Below, one piece after another: positions 6,854-13,451 of a DNA stretch of 17,544 nucleotides. The position numbers and the translations under genes were made by a program. The notes beneath the pieces were generated by a model that was not told where the DNA came from, did not search any database, and saw only the letters and a program-made list of their open reading frames with translations. Source of the DNA: JBEKDJ01 sp050014415. Lineage in GTDB: Bacteria > Desulfobacterota > BSN033 > UBA1163. Location of the stretch: NCBI GenBank assembly GCA_050014415.1, contig JBEKDJ010000073.1, forward strand, positions 1 to 17,544, read 5' to 3'. The stretch's first letter is position 1; each line of letters opens with the position of its first letter.

Positions 6854-8485
6854 CTAACTTGGTATAATGAATTCAGCTGCTTGCCTCATGGTATCGCAAA
6901 TTTCCTGAACCGTTGCTTTGGCCTCCACTGCCTCCATGATTGGCTGAAACAAATTGACCTCTGGTCTCCGCTTCACCAGATCGTATATTTTCTCCAATGC
7001 CCTTTTGACTGGATCTTGATTACGGTTTCTCTTGTAGTCTTGAACATACTGAATTCTCTTGGCTTGCATGTCCGAGGCCTGCCTGAAAATGTTGATCTTC
7101 ACCTCTTCATCTTCATCTTGGAAAATATTAACCCCCACCACAGGATGTTCCCCGATTGCAATCGCTTCGGCTGATTTGTATCGAGCTTCGTTGATCTGTT
7201 CTTCCACCCAACCTGTCTTGAAACACTGGATAAACCCCTCTTTCTCCTCAATCACTTTCATCAACTCCCAAATTTTCTCTTCTATCTGATCCGTCATAGT
7301 CTCCACGAGATATGAACCTCCTAAAGGGTCGACAGAATTCACCACTTTGGTCTCATAGGCAATGATTTGTTGGGTACGGATGGAAAGTTTATGACTCTCC
7401 TCGGTAGGGAGAGAATAAGCCTCATCATAACTCGTGGTGTGGATAGATTGGGTCCCCGCCAAGACGGCTGCCAAGGTCTGAATGGTAGCCCGAACAATAT
7501 TGTTCAATGGCTGTTGGGCTGTGAGCGGCAGGGCTGACGTCTGGATAGCTGTTCGGAACTTCAGGCTTTGATCGTTTTTAGCACCAAACCTATCTTTGAG
7601 CATGCGGGCCCATATTCGCCTCATGGCCCTCAGCTTGGCTACCTCTTCAAACAAGTCTATGTCTGCGGCTGAGAAAAAGGCCATCCGTTGGGCAAAACGG
7701 TCAATCTCCAAGCCTCTTTTTACCAATTGCTTAATGTAATCGGCTGCCAGGGACATGGCGAATGCCGCCTCCTGAACCGCATTCACCCCGGTTTCACGAA
7801 TGTTGTAGGCGTTGATATTGATGATATTCCATCGGGGCGAATGAGGGATCATGTACTCCATCACATCGAGTCCGATCTTGATGGACAAATCGATAGGGAA
7901 AAAACTGGTGCAGGCCTGGAAAGTGGGTCCTACCACCTGTGTCAGCGGACAGTTCATAATCGTTCCGATCAATTTTTCCCAAGGGATCCCCCTTTCTTTA
8001 GCCAACAGAAGATATTGAGCCATGATCACGGCTGAAGAGGGGGGATGGATGATTAACGTAGAGCTTATCTCATTAAGTGGGATGTCCTTGAACAAGGCCT
8101 TCATATCCTCATAGGTGCAAATGGAGGTGCCTTGGAGACCGATATCACCCTGCGCCAAAGAATAATCGGGATCCAACCCGAACTGGGTTCCGATGTCACC
8201 ATCCATATTGATACCTGTCTGACCGACTTTGAGAAGATATTTAATCCGTTCGTTACTCTCTTCAGGAGTCCCAAAGCCACTCTGTTGTCGCCTCGTCCAC
8301 AATCGGCCGCGGTACATGTCCTTGTGAATGCCTCTTGTAAACGGGTACTCTCCTGGATCGGGAAGTTCGCCCTTCCAATCCGATTGCCTATACACTTCTT
8401 CATACTCAATGCCGGAGAGCGACTTAAAATGGGAGGGCCTTTCGCCCCCAAGATAGCTTAAATTTTTCCCTTCTCTTTGGTTCAC
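6854..8485 (-). CDS. B12-dependent acyl-CoA mutase large subunit, divergent substrate site
   Basis: A 543-aa TIM-barrel subunit of the methylmalonyl-CoA mutase family, without its own B12 domain. Family landmarks are clear: YPFTRG (47-52), GFGTPEESNERIKYLL (70-85), AKLRAMRRIWARM (283-295), the QSIHTTSYDEAYSLPTEES stretch (346-364) and VDPLGGSYLVE (385-395). Aligned by eye with P. shermanii methylmalonyl-CoA mutase, key residues differ: Tyr89 is Gln68 (WTRRQQSGF), His244 is Asn228 (NAYNIRETG, Tyr243 kept as Tyr227), Gln197 is Met177 (TIMNC), and the Arg207 segment is unrelated and four residues longer (about 178-196). Isobutyryl-CoA mutase has Phe and 2-hydroxyisobutyryl-CoA mutase has Ile at the Tyr89 site, so none of these fits. 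The start is GTG at 8485 with AAGGAGG 7 nt upstream. It is probably a carbon-skeleton mutase for an unknown acyl-CoA; a methylmalonyl-CoA assignment would be unsafe. Confidence 0.92.
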   Translation of the reverse strand: MNQREGKNLSYLGGERPSHFKSLSGIEYEEVYRQSDWKGELPDPGEYPFTRGIHKDMYRGRLWTRRQQSGFGTPEESNERIKYLLKVGQTGINMDGDIGTQFGLDPDYSLAQGDIGLQGTSICTYEDMKALFKDIPLNEISSTLIIHPPSSAVIMAQYLLLAKERGIPWEKLIGTIMNCPLTQVVGPTFQACTSFFPIDLSIKIGLDVMEYMIPHSPRWNIININAYNIRETGVNAVQEAAFAMSLAADYIKQLVKRGLEIDRFAQRMAFFSAADIDLFEEVAKLRAMRRIWARMLKDRFGAKNDQSLKFRTAIQTSALPLTAQQPLNNIVRATIQTLAAVLAGTQSIHTTSYDEAYSLPTEESHKLSIRTQQIIAYETKVVNSVDPLGGSYLVETMTDQIEEKIWELMKVIEEKEGFIQCFKTGWVEEQINEARYKSAEAIAIGEHPVVGVNIFQDEDEEVKINIFRQASDMQAKRIQYVQDYKRNRNQDPVKRALEKIYDLVKRRPEVNLFQPIMEAVEAKATVQEICDTMRQAAEFIIPS

Positions 8486-8517
8486 CGATCTTCCTCCTTA
8501 TGCAGTCATGGATTTTT

Positions 8518-9486
8518 TCACAATTTAATGATTCCACTGTCCTTCAGAATTTCTTCAGCAGCCCTGTAAGGATCCATTGATCCATCACAAATTTGTTGTG
8601 AATACTCATTTAATCTTTCGTCCAGTGGGGTTTGTTCAGCAATATGCCGGATGAATCTGGATTTCATGATCTCCAATATTTCGGATTTAGCCGCAGATTC
8701 CCTTTTGGAAAAAATGAGATTGCATCTCGTAAGGTATTCTCTGTGCCTGTGAATGGCGGCCATTAATTCTTCAATGCCCTTACGATCAGGGGCAATCGTT
8801 TTTATAATGGGGGGTTTCCATTCGCTCTGACCACTGTTCAGGTCTATAAACATCTGAAGATCGGCAACGGTTTGATTTGCACCTTCCCGATCCGATTTGT
8901 TCACCACAAAGATGTCTCCGATCTCCAAAACACCCGCCTTGAGGGTTTGGAGATAATCACCCATGCCGGGAATAACAATCAAAACAATTGTATCGGCTAC
9001 CTGAGCCACAGAAACCTCATTCTGACCTATCCCTACTGTTTCGAGGAGGATCATTTCTTTCCCCATGGCCTCCAATATTTTAATGAAAGCTTTGGTCGTG
9101 GGAGTAATGCCTCCTGTTTGTCCTCTCGTTGCGGCTGAGCGAATAAAAAGGCGGAAATCTCCGTCAATTTCTTTCATCCGCTCCCGGTCCCCCAACAAAC
9201 TGCCTCCGGAGAATGGGCTGGTTGGGTCAATAGCGATCACACCTACCTGTTTGTCTTCCGCCAGAAGAGAACGGGCCATACGATTGATAAGTGTGCTCTT
9301 TCCTACACCGGGCCATCCGGTTATGCCTAAAACATAAGACCTCCCGAAAGGAGGGTAGAGGTTCCTAAGACATGCCTCCCCCTCTCGGCTCCCATCTTCG
9401 ATGAGAGACATCAGCAAGGAGGCACAACGTTTATCTCCCCCCCTAATACCAGTGATGATGGTTTCAGTAGAAATCTTATTAGCCAT
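8518..9486 (-). CDS. meaB: MeaB-type GTPase, chaperone of the acyl-CoA mutase
   Basis: A 322-aa G3E-family GTPase that gates cobalamin loading and protects B12-dependent acyl-CoA mutases from inactivation (known for MeaB/ArgK/MMAA). Walker A is GWPGVGKS (57-64), followed by AIDPTSPFSGGSLLGDRERM (85-104) with the Mg/switch Asp88. The ETVGIGQNE motif at 149-157 is the MeaB signature, and the base-recognition motif is NKSD (196-199). The C-terminal helical arm used for dimerisation is present. Length is normal for the family. It sits 32 nt before the mutase large subunit gene and 50 nt after tetR, so its partner is almost certainly this divergent mutase. The Shine-Dalgarno sequence is weak (AGGGA), which may keep its level below that of the mutase. 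Confidence 0.95.
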   Translation of the reverse strand: MANKISTETIITGIRGGDKRCASLLMSLIEDGSREGEACLRNLYPPFGRSYVLGITGWPGVGKSTLINRMARSLLAEDKQVGVIAIDPTSPFSGGSLLGDRERMKEIDGDFRLFIRSAATRGQTGGITPTTKAFIKILEAMGKEMILLETVGIGQNEVSVAQVADTIVLIVIPGMGDYLQTLKAGVLEIGDIFVVNKSDREGANQTVADLQMFIDLNSGQSEWKPPIIKTIAPDRKGIEELMAAIHRHREYLTRCNLIFSKRESAAKSEILEIMKSRFIRHIAEQTPLDERLNEYSQQICDGSMDPYRAAEEILKDSGIIKL

Positions 9487-9536
9487 TTTAATCCCTGAAT
9501 CATTGCTGTAAAAAATGAGTGAAAGACTTCCTCCTC

Positions 9537-10160
9537 TTACTTTTTCGGTTTTTTAAGAATAGGGCCTTTACCTATCCCTCTGGTGAAAATCTGATAAATA
9601 ATCTCAGAGAGTTCTTGGGCAGTCACGGGGCCTTTAGGGTTATACCAGGAATAGATCCAATTACACATTCCGAGGAGACTGAATGTTATTGCTGTCACTT
9701 GGCTTTTTTCCATAGATACGCCAAAAAGAAGCGTCAAATAATCAGACACCACACCAAATGTAGTGCGAAGATATTCCCTTTCTTTCACGATAATCTCTCT
9801 ACGGAATTTTGATGGAAGGTTATGCGCTTCGTTGATCAAGGTTTTTGCTTCATACATATGCTCGGTATACAACTCGACATGACGGGAAATCAACTTCTTC
9901 AGTTTTTCAGGTCCATTTTCAACCTTGTCGAGATCTTCGTTCAAATCTTTTAGCACAATGTCCATGAAACTATCTAAAACATAATTGAGGAGCTCCGTTT
10001 TGCTTTGGAAGTAGTGGTATATGCCACCCTTACTCAATTTCGCAGAGGCTGCTATATCTTCCATGCTCGTTTCAACAAAACCTTTGGTGCCGAAAAATCC
10101 AGCTCCAACCTTTGCGATATTGCTAGTTCTTTTGTTCAACAGCTTCTTTCTATCTTTCAT
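9537..10160 (-). CDS. TetR-family transcriptional repressor of the mutase operon
   Basis: A 207-aa TetR-family regulator. The N-terminal helix-turn-helix (about 13-58) has the standard sequence FFGTKGFVETSMEDIAASAKLSKGGIYHYF split over its helices, with the family hallmark GGIYHYFQSKTELL. The C-terminal ligand domain ends in LLGMCNWIYSWYNPKGPVT, a pattern common in TetR proteins of acyl-CoA and fatty-acid catabolism. It is the first gene of the mutase group, 50 nt before meaB. A strong promoter overlaps a double palindrome at 10202-10231 directly upstream, so autorepression of the whole operon is the simplest reading, released by an acyl-CoA intermediate (inference). AAGGG precedes the ATG by 9 nt. 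The natural ligand is unknown. Confidence 0.93.
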   Translation of the reverse strand: MKDRKKLLNKRTSNIAKVGAGFFGTKGFVETSMEDIAASAKLSKGGIYHYFQSKTELLNYVLDSFMDIVLKDLNEDLDKVENGPEKLKKLISRHVELYTEHMYEAKTLINEAHNLPSKFRREIIVKEREYLRTTFGVVSDYLTLLFGVSMEKSQVTAITFSLLGMCNWIYSWYNPKGPVTAQELSEIIYQIFTRGIGKGPILKKPKK

Positions 10161-10201
10161 GAATCATTACCCTTATCAAGGTTTGTCATAAGAACATAAT
10201 T

Positions 10202-10231
10202 CGACCGGCCGGTTGCCAACCGACTGGTCGG
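10202..10231. promoter_or_regulatory. Double palindromic operator, likely TetR binding site
   Basis: Two adjacent palindromes stand side by side: ACCGGCCGGT (10204-10213, perfect) and CCGACTGGTCGG (10220-10231, 10 of 12 positions), 17 bp apart centre to centre. Together they also form an inverted repeat, with arms 10202-10215 and 10217-10230 pairing at 12 of 14 positions around one base. The block touches the -10 box of the tetR promoter on its downstream side and would cover the transcription start, an ideal place for repression. Two sites suggest binding of two dimers. Confidence 0.8.
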
Positions 10232-10260
10232 ATTATATACTTGGCATTTGTTCTTGTCAA
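10232..10260 (-). promoter_or_regulatory. Consensus sigma70 promoter of the tetR-meaB-mutase operon
   Basis: On the minus strand the -35 box is TTGACA (10255-10260) and the -10 box is TATAAT (10232-10237), with exactly 17 nt between them. Both boxes match the consensus perfectly. The start of transcription should fall near 10225, inside the operator, leaving a leader of about 65 nt before the tetR ATG. Such a strong promoter fits a tightly repressed, inducible operon. Confidence 0.85.
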
Positions 10261-10279
10261 GAAAAGTTAGAAAAATCAC

Positions 10280-10307
10280 TTGACAAATGAGGACAACCTC
10301 TTAAACA
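10280..10307 (+). promoter_or_regulatory. Tentative promoter of the GntR gene
   Basis: A perfect TTGACA at 10280-10285 is followed after 16 nt by TAAACA (10302-10307), a poor -10 match. It points toward the GntR gene and lies back to back with the tetR promoter. The -35 box is good but the -10 box makes the call uncertain. Confidence 0.3.
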
Positions 10308-10427
10308 TTAGGATACCAAACACCAAACGCATGGGGATGCCAAGCGCATTGTCTTGTAGAGAATTACTTGTTTAGAACAAAGGCAACACAGGGGGTCAGA
10401 AGGGAATCCAATAGTGATGGGGATGGC

Positions 10428-11126
10428 ATGAATGACCATTTGAATGGTTTTGTCATAGAAAATCCGACACTTATCAGGGGCCAGATCTATGACAAGATTA
10501 AGCAGGAGATTCTATCGGGCAGCATATCTCCAGGTTCCCGGGTGCTTGAGGGAAGGCTGGCCAAGCAGGTCAATGTTTCTCGAACTCCTGTCAGAGAGGC
10601 CTTGCATGTTCTCGAAATGGAAGGCTTCCTCGAATCATTTCCGAGAGTGGGCTATCGGGTGCGGCAGATTACCTGGGAGGAAGTGATAGAGATCAATGAA
10701 ATAAGGGCAGTCCTTGAACCCCTGGCCGCAAGAAAGGTTATTGAAAGTGAAGACCAGAGTTATATCGATGCCTTAGAGCAGATTCTCATGCAATCGGAAG
10801 CAGCGGCGAAGCAGGACCAATTGGGTTCCTTTTTGCAATATGATACAGAATTCGACGAGATCATCGTCAAAGCTAGCGGCATGAAGACTTTGCTCGATGT
10901 CTGGGCCACACTTCGCCATCGATTGAGACTCTACAGGATGGGAGCCCACGATTTCCACTCCCTCGACACAAGACTTAGGAGCATAGGAGGGCATCGGCGG
11001 ATTTTAGAGTGTTTGAAGGCGAAAGACCAAGATGCTGTTGCGAAGGCTATAAGGGAACACCTCGAAGACTCCAAACAAGACATTAGACGCATTAGTTTCA
11101 GAATCGGTCAGAATCGCCTAACCTGA
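10428..11126 (+). CDS. GntR-family regulator, FadR subfamily (FCD domain)
   Basis: A 232-aa GntR regulator with an FCD ligand domain. The winged helix (about 15-80) shows IYDKIKQEILSGSISPGSRV, LAKQVNVSRTPVREALHVLEMEGFLE across its helices and GYRVRQIT at the wing. In the FCD domain the usual D-x-x-FH metal-binding start reads YDTEFDEII, so the first histidine is Asp; the later histidines in GGHRRILECL and REHLEDS are kept. The ATG at 10428 is chosen because it directly precedes the domain and has GGGGA upstream; a TTG at 10368 would add 20 residues of low-complexity sequence. It is divergent from tetR across about 270 nt. It may control the plus-strand transporter genes or the decayed genes following it. 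FCD regulators often sense organic acids; the ligand here is unknown. Confidence 0.88.
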   Translation: MNDHLNGFVIENPTLIRGQIYDKIKQEILSGSISPGSRVLEGRLAKQVNVSRTPVREALHVLEMEGFLESFPRVGYRVRQITWEEVIEINEIRAVLEPLAARKVIESEDQSYIDALEQILMQSEAAAKQDQLGSFLQYDTEFDEIIVKASGMKTLLDVWATLRHRLRLYRMGAHDFHSLDTRLRSIGGHRRILECLKAKDQDAVAKAIREHLEDSKQDIRRISFRIGQNRLT

Positions 11127-11166
11127 CAGGAGCCTGAAAGTAGGGTGAAGAGATGAGCTTTAATAG

Positions 11167-11352
11167 CCTCTTACAAGAAGAACTATCAATGCACCCTTGT
11201 GTCGTCAGCCATTTCGAGGGAGCATGGGTCTGGAGTATGCATCCTCCATCGAGGAAGGCTTGAGGTTGCTCCAAAACGCTTACCCAAAAGCCAGGGTTGC
11301 CATATTTTCGTCAGTTGGCCTCATTGTTCCCATAACCGCCTGGAAGCGTTAA
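11167..11352 (+). pseudogene. Possible C-terminal remnant of a LarA-like (DUF2088) racemase gene
   Basis: The frame open from 11167 to the TAA at 11350-11352 has no plausible start, but its last 43 residues (from 11224) read like a real protein end: MGLEYASSIEEGLRLL, then AYPKARVAIFSSVG and LIVPI. This pattern (sequence-specific EEGL helix, KARV-strand, small-residue loop, VP) resembles the C-terminus of nickel-dependent lactate racemase-type proteins. The body of such a protein (about 400 aa) is missing; the GntR gene ends only 40 nt before this frame. It lies just before the broken SAF-domain gene, so both may be leftovers of one lost operon. The identification rests on memory of the family pattern and is tentative. 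Confidence 0.35.
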
Positions 11353-11386
11353 GGGTTATCACAGGATTCGTTCAATGGGAGGTTAA

Positions 11387-11646
11387 ATGGGGGGGGTAAA
11401 ATCCATGTGATAGTAATTAATGAAAAGGATAACGTGGCCGTAGCTCTCAACCCGCTCAATGCAGGCACGTGAGTCTCTGACAAGGTTCAGGGCCACATTG
11501 AAAAGATTCAAGTCTTATCAGATATTCCTATGGGTCACAAGTTTGCCTTGAAGGACATGGATGAAGGGGAGGCTATGATCAAATACGGAGAACCTATCGG
11601 ACAGAGCACGGTAAAAATCTCCCGGGGAGAACATCCGAAAGGCTAA
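11387..11646 (+). pseudogene. Broken UxaA-type SAF-domain gene (altronate dehydratase small-subunit-like)
   Basis: From 11407 the sequence encodes VIVINEKDNVAVALNPLNAG, then after an in-frame TGA (11470-11472) VSDKVQGHIEKIQ, IPMGHKFALKDMDEGEAMIKYG, EPIGQS and a stop at 11644-11646. This is the SAF domain of the UxaA/altronate dehydratase family, whose hallmark is IPxGHKFAL followed by IKYGxPIG. An excellent ribosome site (GGGAGG) and ATG lie at 11377-11389, but they are one base out of frame: adding one G to the eight-G run after the ATG would join them into MGGGKIHVIVINEKDN. Two lesions, a homopolymer deletion and a stop codon, make a dead gene most likely. The family's small SAF subunits are roughly 90-100 aa, so nearly the full length is still recognisable. 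The large subunit is absent. Confidence 0.78.
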
Positions 11647-11749
11647 TCCTTCCCCGGCGAGCGTGAGCGGAATCAGGCAGAATGGTAATACCTAAAGACC
11701 ACTACAAGACTCGGTGGCCGAATTTGATTCATTAAGAAAGGAGAGATGA

Positions 11750-12529
11750 ATGGTACGGTATGAGGATAGGCACAAGTTAAGAAAGCATGATTTTGATATC
11801 TTAAAGAAATTTGAATTCAAGTATGCCCCAGTCGGTTTCAAATATCTCAACGTAGAGGACGACTTGAAAGAATTGGGATTGGAGCGACTTGATAAGAGGA
11901 TCGCATGGTGCCAAATGCTTCTAGAAGCCCAGAACGGGAAAGCCTTCTATGCGACGGCAGAAAATCAGTTCTGCGAACCAGGCGTCTTTCTGACGGGCCA
12001 TGGTGAATTAGCCCCTATCGCGGCAGGAGGCCGTATTGGGCCCCCCTTCGAGATCTACGCAGATGAACGCTCAAACAGGCGGGTGTATGACTATATCTAT
12101 CGTCTTGCCCCAGGGTCTGTGTTCTGCACTACATTTGCTCCAGTGGGCAAACTGACATTTGATCCGGACCTATTAATTATTACTTGCGATAATATGGACC
12201 AGACAGAAAGGGTCCTACGGGCCGCACAATACGACACCGGCGATCCGATCGTGAGTAAGATGACCTATGTGATGGGATGCAATTGGATGTTCAACTATCC
12301 CTTTGTTACCGGCAACATCAATTACCTGACCACGGGCATTTGCTATGGCATGAAGATGCACAAACTCTATCCCCCCGGGATGCAAATTGTCTCGATTCCT
12401 TGGCATCACATCGATAGAGTGATGAGAAACATAAATGAGATGCCTTGGACTATCCCAGGACACACAGACCAGAAGGAAGAGTTTTATAAAATTGCACATG
12501 CAAGATTAGGGATTGAGCAGATTATCTAA
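11750..12529 (+). CDS. DUF169 family protein
   Basis: A 259-aa protein of the DUF169 family, whose function is not known. The family's cysteine pattern is present: Cys54 in WCQMLLEAQNGK and Cys75 in ENQFCEPGVFLTG, 21 residues apart, followed by a glycine-rich GELAPIAAGGRIG. Further cysteines are at CTTFAP, ITCDN, MGCNWMF and GICYGM, many for its size, which would suit metal or cofactor binding (inference). No signal peptide or membrane segment is seen, so it should be cytoplasmic. AAAGGAG stands a few bases before the ATG. It follows the decayed region and precedes the livGFHM promoter by about 55 nt. DUF169 genes are frequent in anaerobes; a link to the transporter is suggested only by position. 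Confidence 0.85.
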   Translation: MVRYEDRHKLRKHDFDILKKFEFKYAPVGFKYLNVEDDLKELGLERLDKRIAWCQMLLEAQNGKAFYATAENQFCEPGVFLTGHGELAPIAAGGRIGPPFEIYADERSNRRVYDYIYRLAPGSVFCTTFAPVGKLTFDPDLLIITCDNMDQTERVLRAAQYDTGDPIVSKMTYVMGCNWMFNYPFVTGNINYLTTGICYGMKMHKLYPPGMQIVSIPWHHIDRVMRNINEMPWTIPGHTDQKEEFYKIAHARLGIEQII

Positions 12530-12539
12530 CCGGTCGGAT
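12524..12539. promoter_or_regulatory. Single palindromic site similar to the tetR operator, upstream of livG
   Basis: ATCTAACCGGTCGGAT is a quasi-palindrome with 12 of 16 positions symmetric around ACCGGT. Its half GGTCGGAT is identical to bases 10226-10233 beside the tetR promoter. It overlaps the stop codon of the DUF169 gene and lies 45 nt upstream of the -35 box of the putative livG promoter. If TetR binds here, transporter and mutase operon would be co-regulated. Confidence 0.45.
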
Positions 12540-12583
12540 AGTCTATTTTGATTATGGAGTAGGGTCCAGAAATATCTTTTTAC

Positions 12584-12612
12584 TTGACATATTCCGAAAT
12601 TCCTACTATGTT
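12584..12612 (+). promoter_or_regulatory. Probable sigma70 promoter of livGFHM
   Basis: TTGACA (12584-12589) is followed after 17 nt by TATGTT (12607-12612), which keeps four of six -10 consensus bases. The start of transcription would be near 12619, giving a leader of about 100 nt before livG. Spacing and the perfect -35 box support the call. Confidence 0.55.
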
Positions 12613-12719
12613 AAACATCATTTTGGGCCAGTTATGGAACTATTTCCATACTTTGCCTCCCCGAAGGGAATTTCTATTAATAACCTTCATAAGACAGGGC
12701 ATGGACTTAAGAAACGGAT

Positions 12720-13451
12720 ATGGATAGCACTGTTCTCAGATTAGACAAGATTTGCAAGAGCTTTGGCGGACTTCAGGTTTTGTTAGATGTAGACTTGAAC
12801 CTGGAGCAAGAGGAGATCGTAGGGTTGATCGGGCCTAATGGTGCGGGCAAATCAACACTCTTCAATGTCATCACTTCAATCTACAAACCGGATCGTGGCG
12901 ATGTCTACCTTCGGGGGCAGAAGATTACTGGGCTTGCTCCCCACAAGATATGCCACATGGGGATTGCGAGGACCTTTCAGCTCATTAAGACGTTCTTGAA
13001 GATGACTGTATTGGAGAATGTCATGGTGGGTTCTGTTTATGGGCGGAAGCATCATGGGCAGGGGGCTCGAAAAAGAGCATTAGAAGCTTTGGAGCTCGTG
13101 GAGTTGTCTGAAAAGAAAGATATTGCTGCAGCACATATTACCCTTTCAGATCGGCGTCTGCTGGAGGTGGCGATGGCCTTGGCTTCCGTGCCGGTGGTGA
13201 CACTACTGGATGAACCGATGGCCGGTCTTAATACATCGGAGATCCATAAGGTCCTTCAGGTGATCAAGCGGGCAAGGGATGAGAGGAAGATCTCAATCTT
13301 GTGGATCGAACACAAGGTGGATGCTGTTCTTGATTTTTGTGATCGGGTTGCGGTATTGGATTACGGTTTGAAGATTGCCGATGGGAAACCGGATGAGATA
13401 GCGAATGACAAGAAAGTGATAGAGGCATACCTTGGAGAGTCACCTGCTTGA
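12720..13451 (+). CDS. livG: Liv-type ABC transporter ATP-binding protein LivG
   Basis: A 243-aa cytoplasmic ATPase of a branched-chain amino acid-type importer. Walker A is GPNGAGKST (38-46), the Q-loop lies in IARTFQ (Gln87), Walker B is VTLLDEP (160-166) and the H-loop His198 is in LWIEHK. The signature segment reads LSDRR (142-146) instead of a canonical LSGGQ; LivG proteins commonly deviate here (for example YGQQR), but the loss of every glycine is noticeable. The ARTFQLIKTFLKMTVLENVMVG stretch (83-104) is typical of LivG. Length is slightly short of E. coli LivG. The Shine-Dalgarno sequence is weak. It is the first gene of livG-livF-livH-livM, overlaps livF by 20 nt, and is preceded by a putative promoter at 12584-12612. 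Confidence 0.93.
   Translation: MDSTVLRLDKICKSFGGLQVLLDVDLNLEQEEIVGLIGPNGAGKSTLFNVITSIYKPDRGDVYLRGQKITGLAPHKICHMGIARTFQLIKTFLKMTVLENVMVGSVYGRKHHGQGARKRALEALELVELSEKKDIAAAHITLSDRRLLEVAMALASVPVVTLLDEPMAGLNTSEIHKVLQVIKRARDERKISILWIEHKVDAVLDFCDRVAVLDYGLKIADGKPDEIANDKKVIEAYLGESPA

Noticed and set aside
7688..8035. Plus-strand open frame opposite the mutase large subunit
   Set aside because: It is antisense to a strongly conserved coding sequence, has no ribosome site and gives no recognisable protein.
6854..8485. Annotation as methylmalonyl-CoA mutase
   Set aside because: Family membership is certain, but the residues defining methylmalonyl-CoA specificity are absent, and no epimerase or carboxylase gene is nearby.
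11470..11472. In-frame TGA in the SAF-domain gene as a possible selenocysteine codon
   Set aside because: The position is a loop where UxaA relatives have no conserved Cys, no convincing selenocysteine-type hairpin was noticed just after it, and the start of the gene is also out of frame. A nonsense mutation explains it better.
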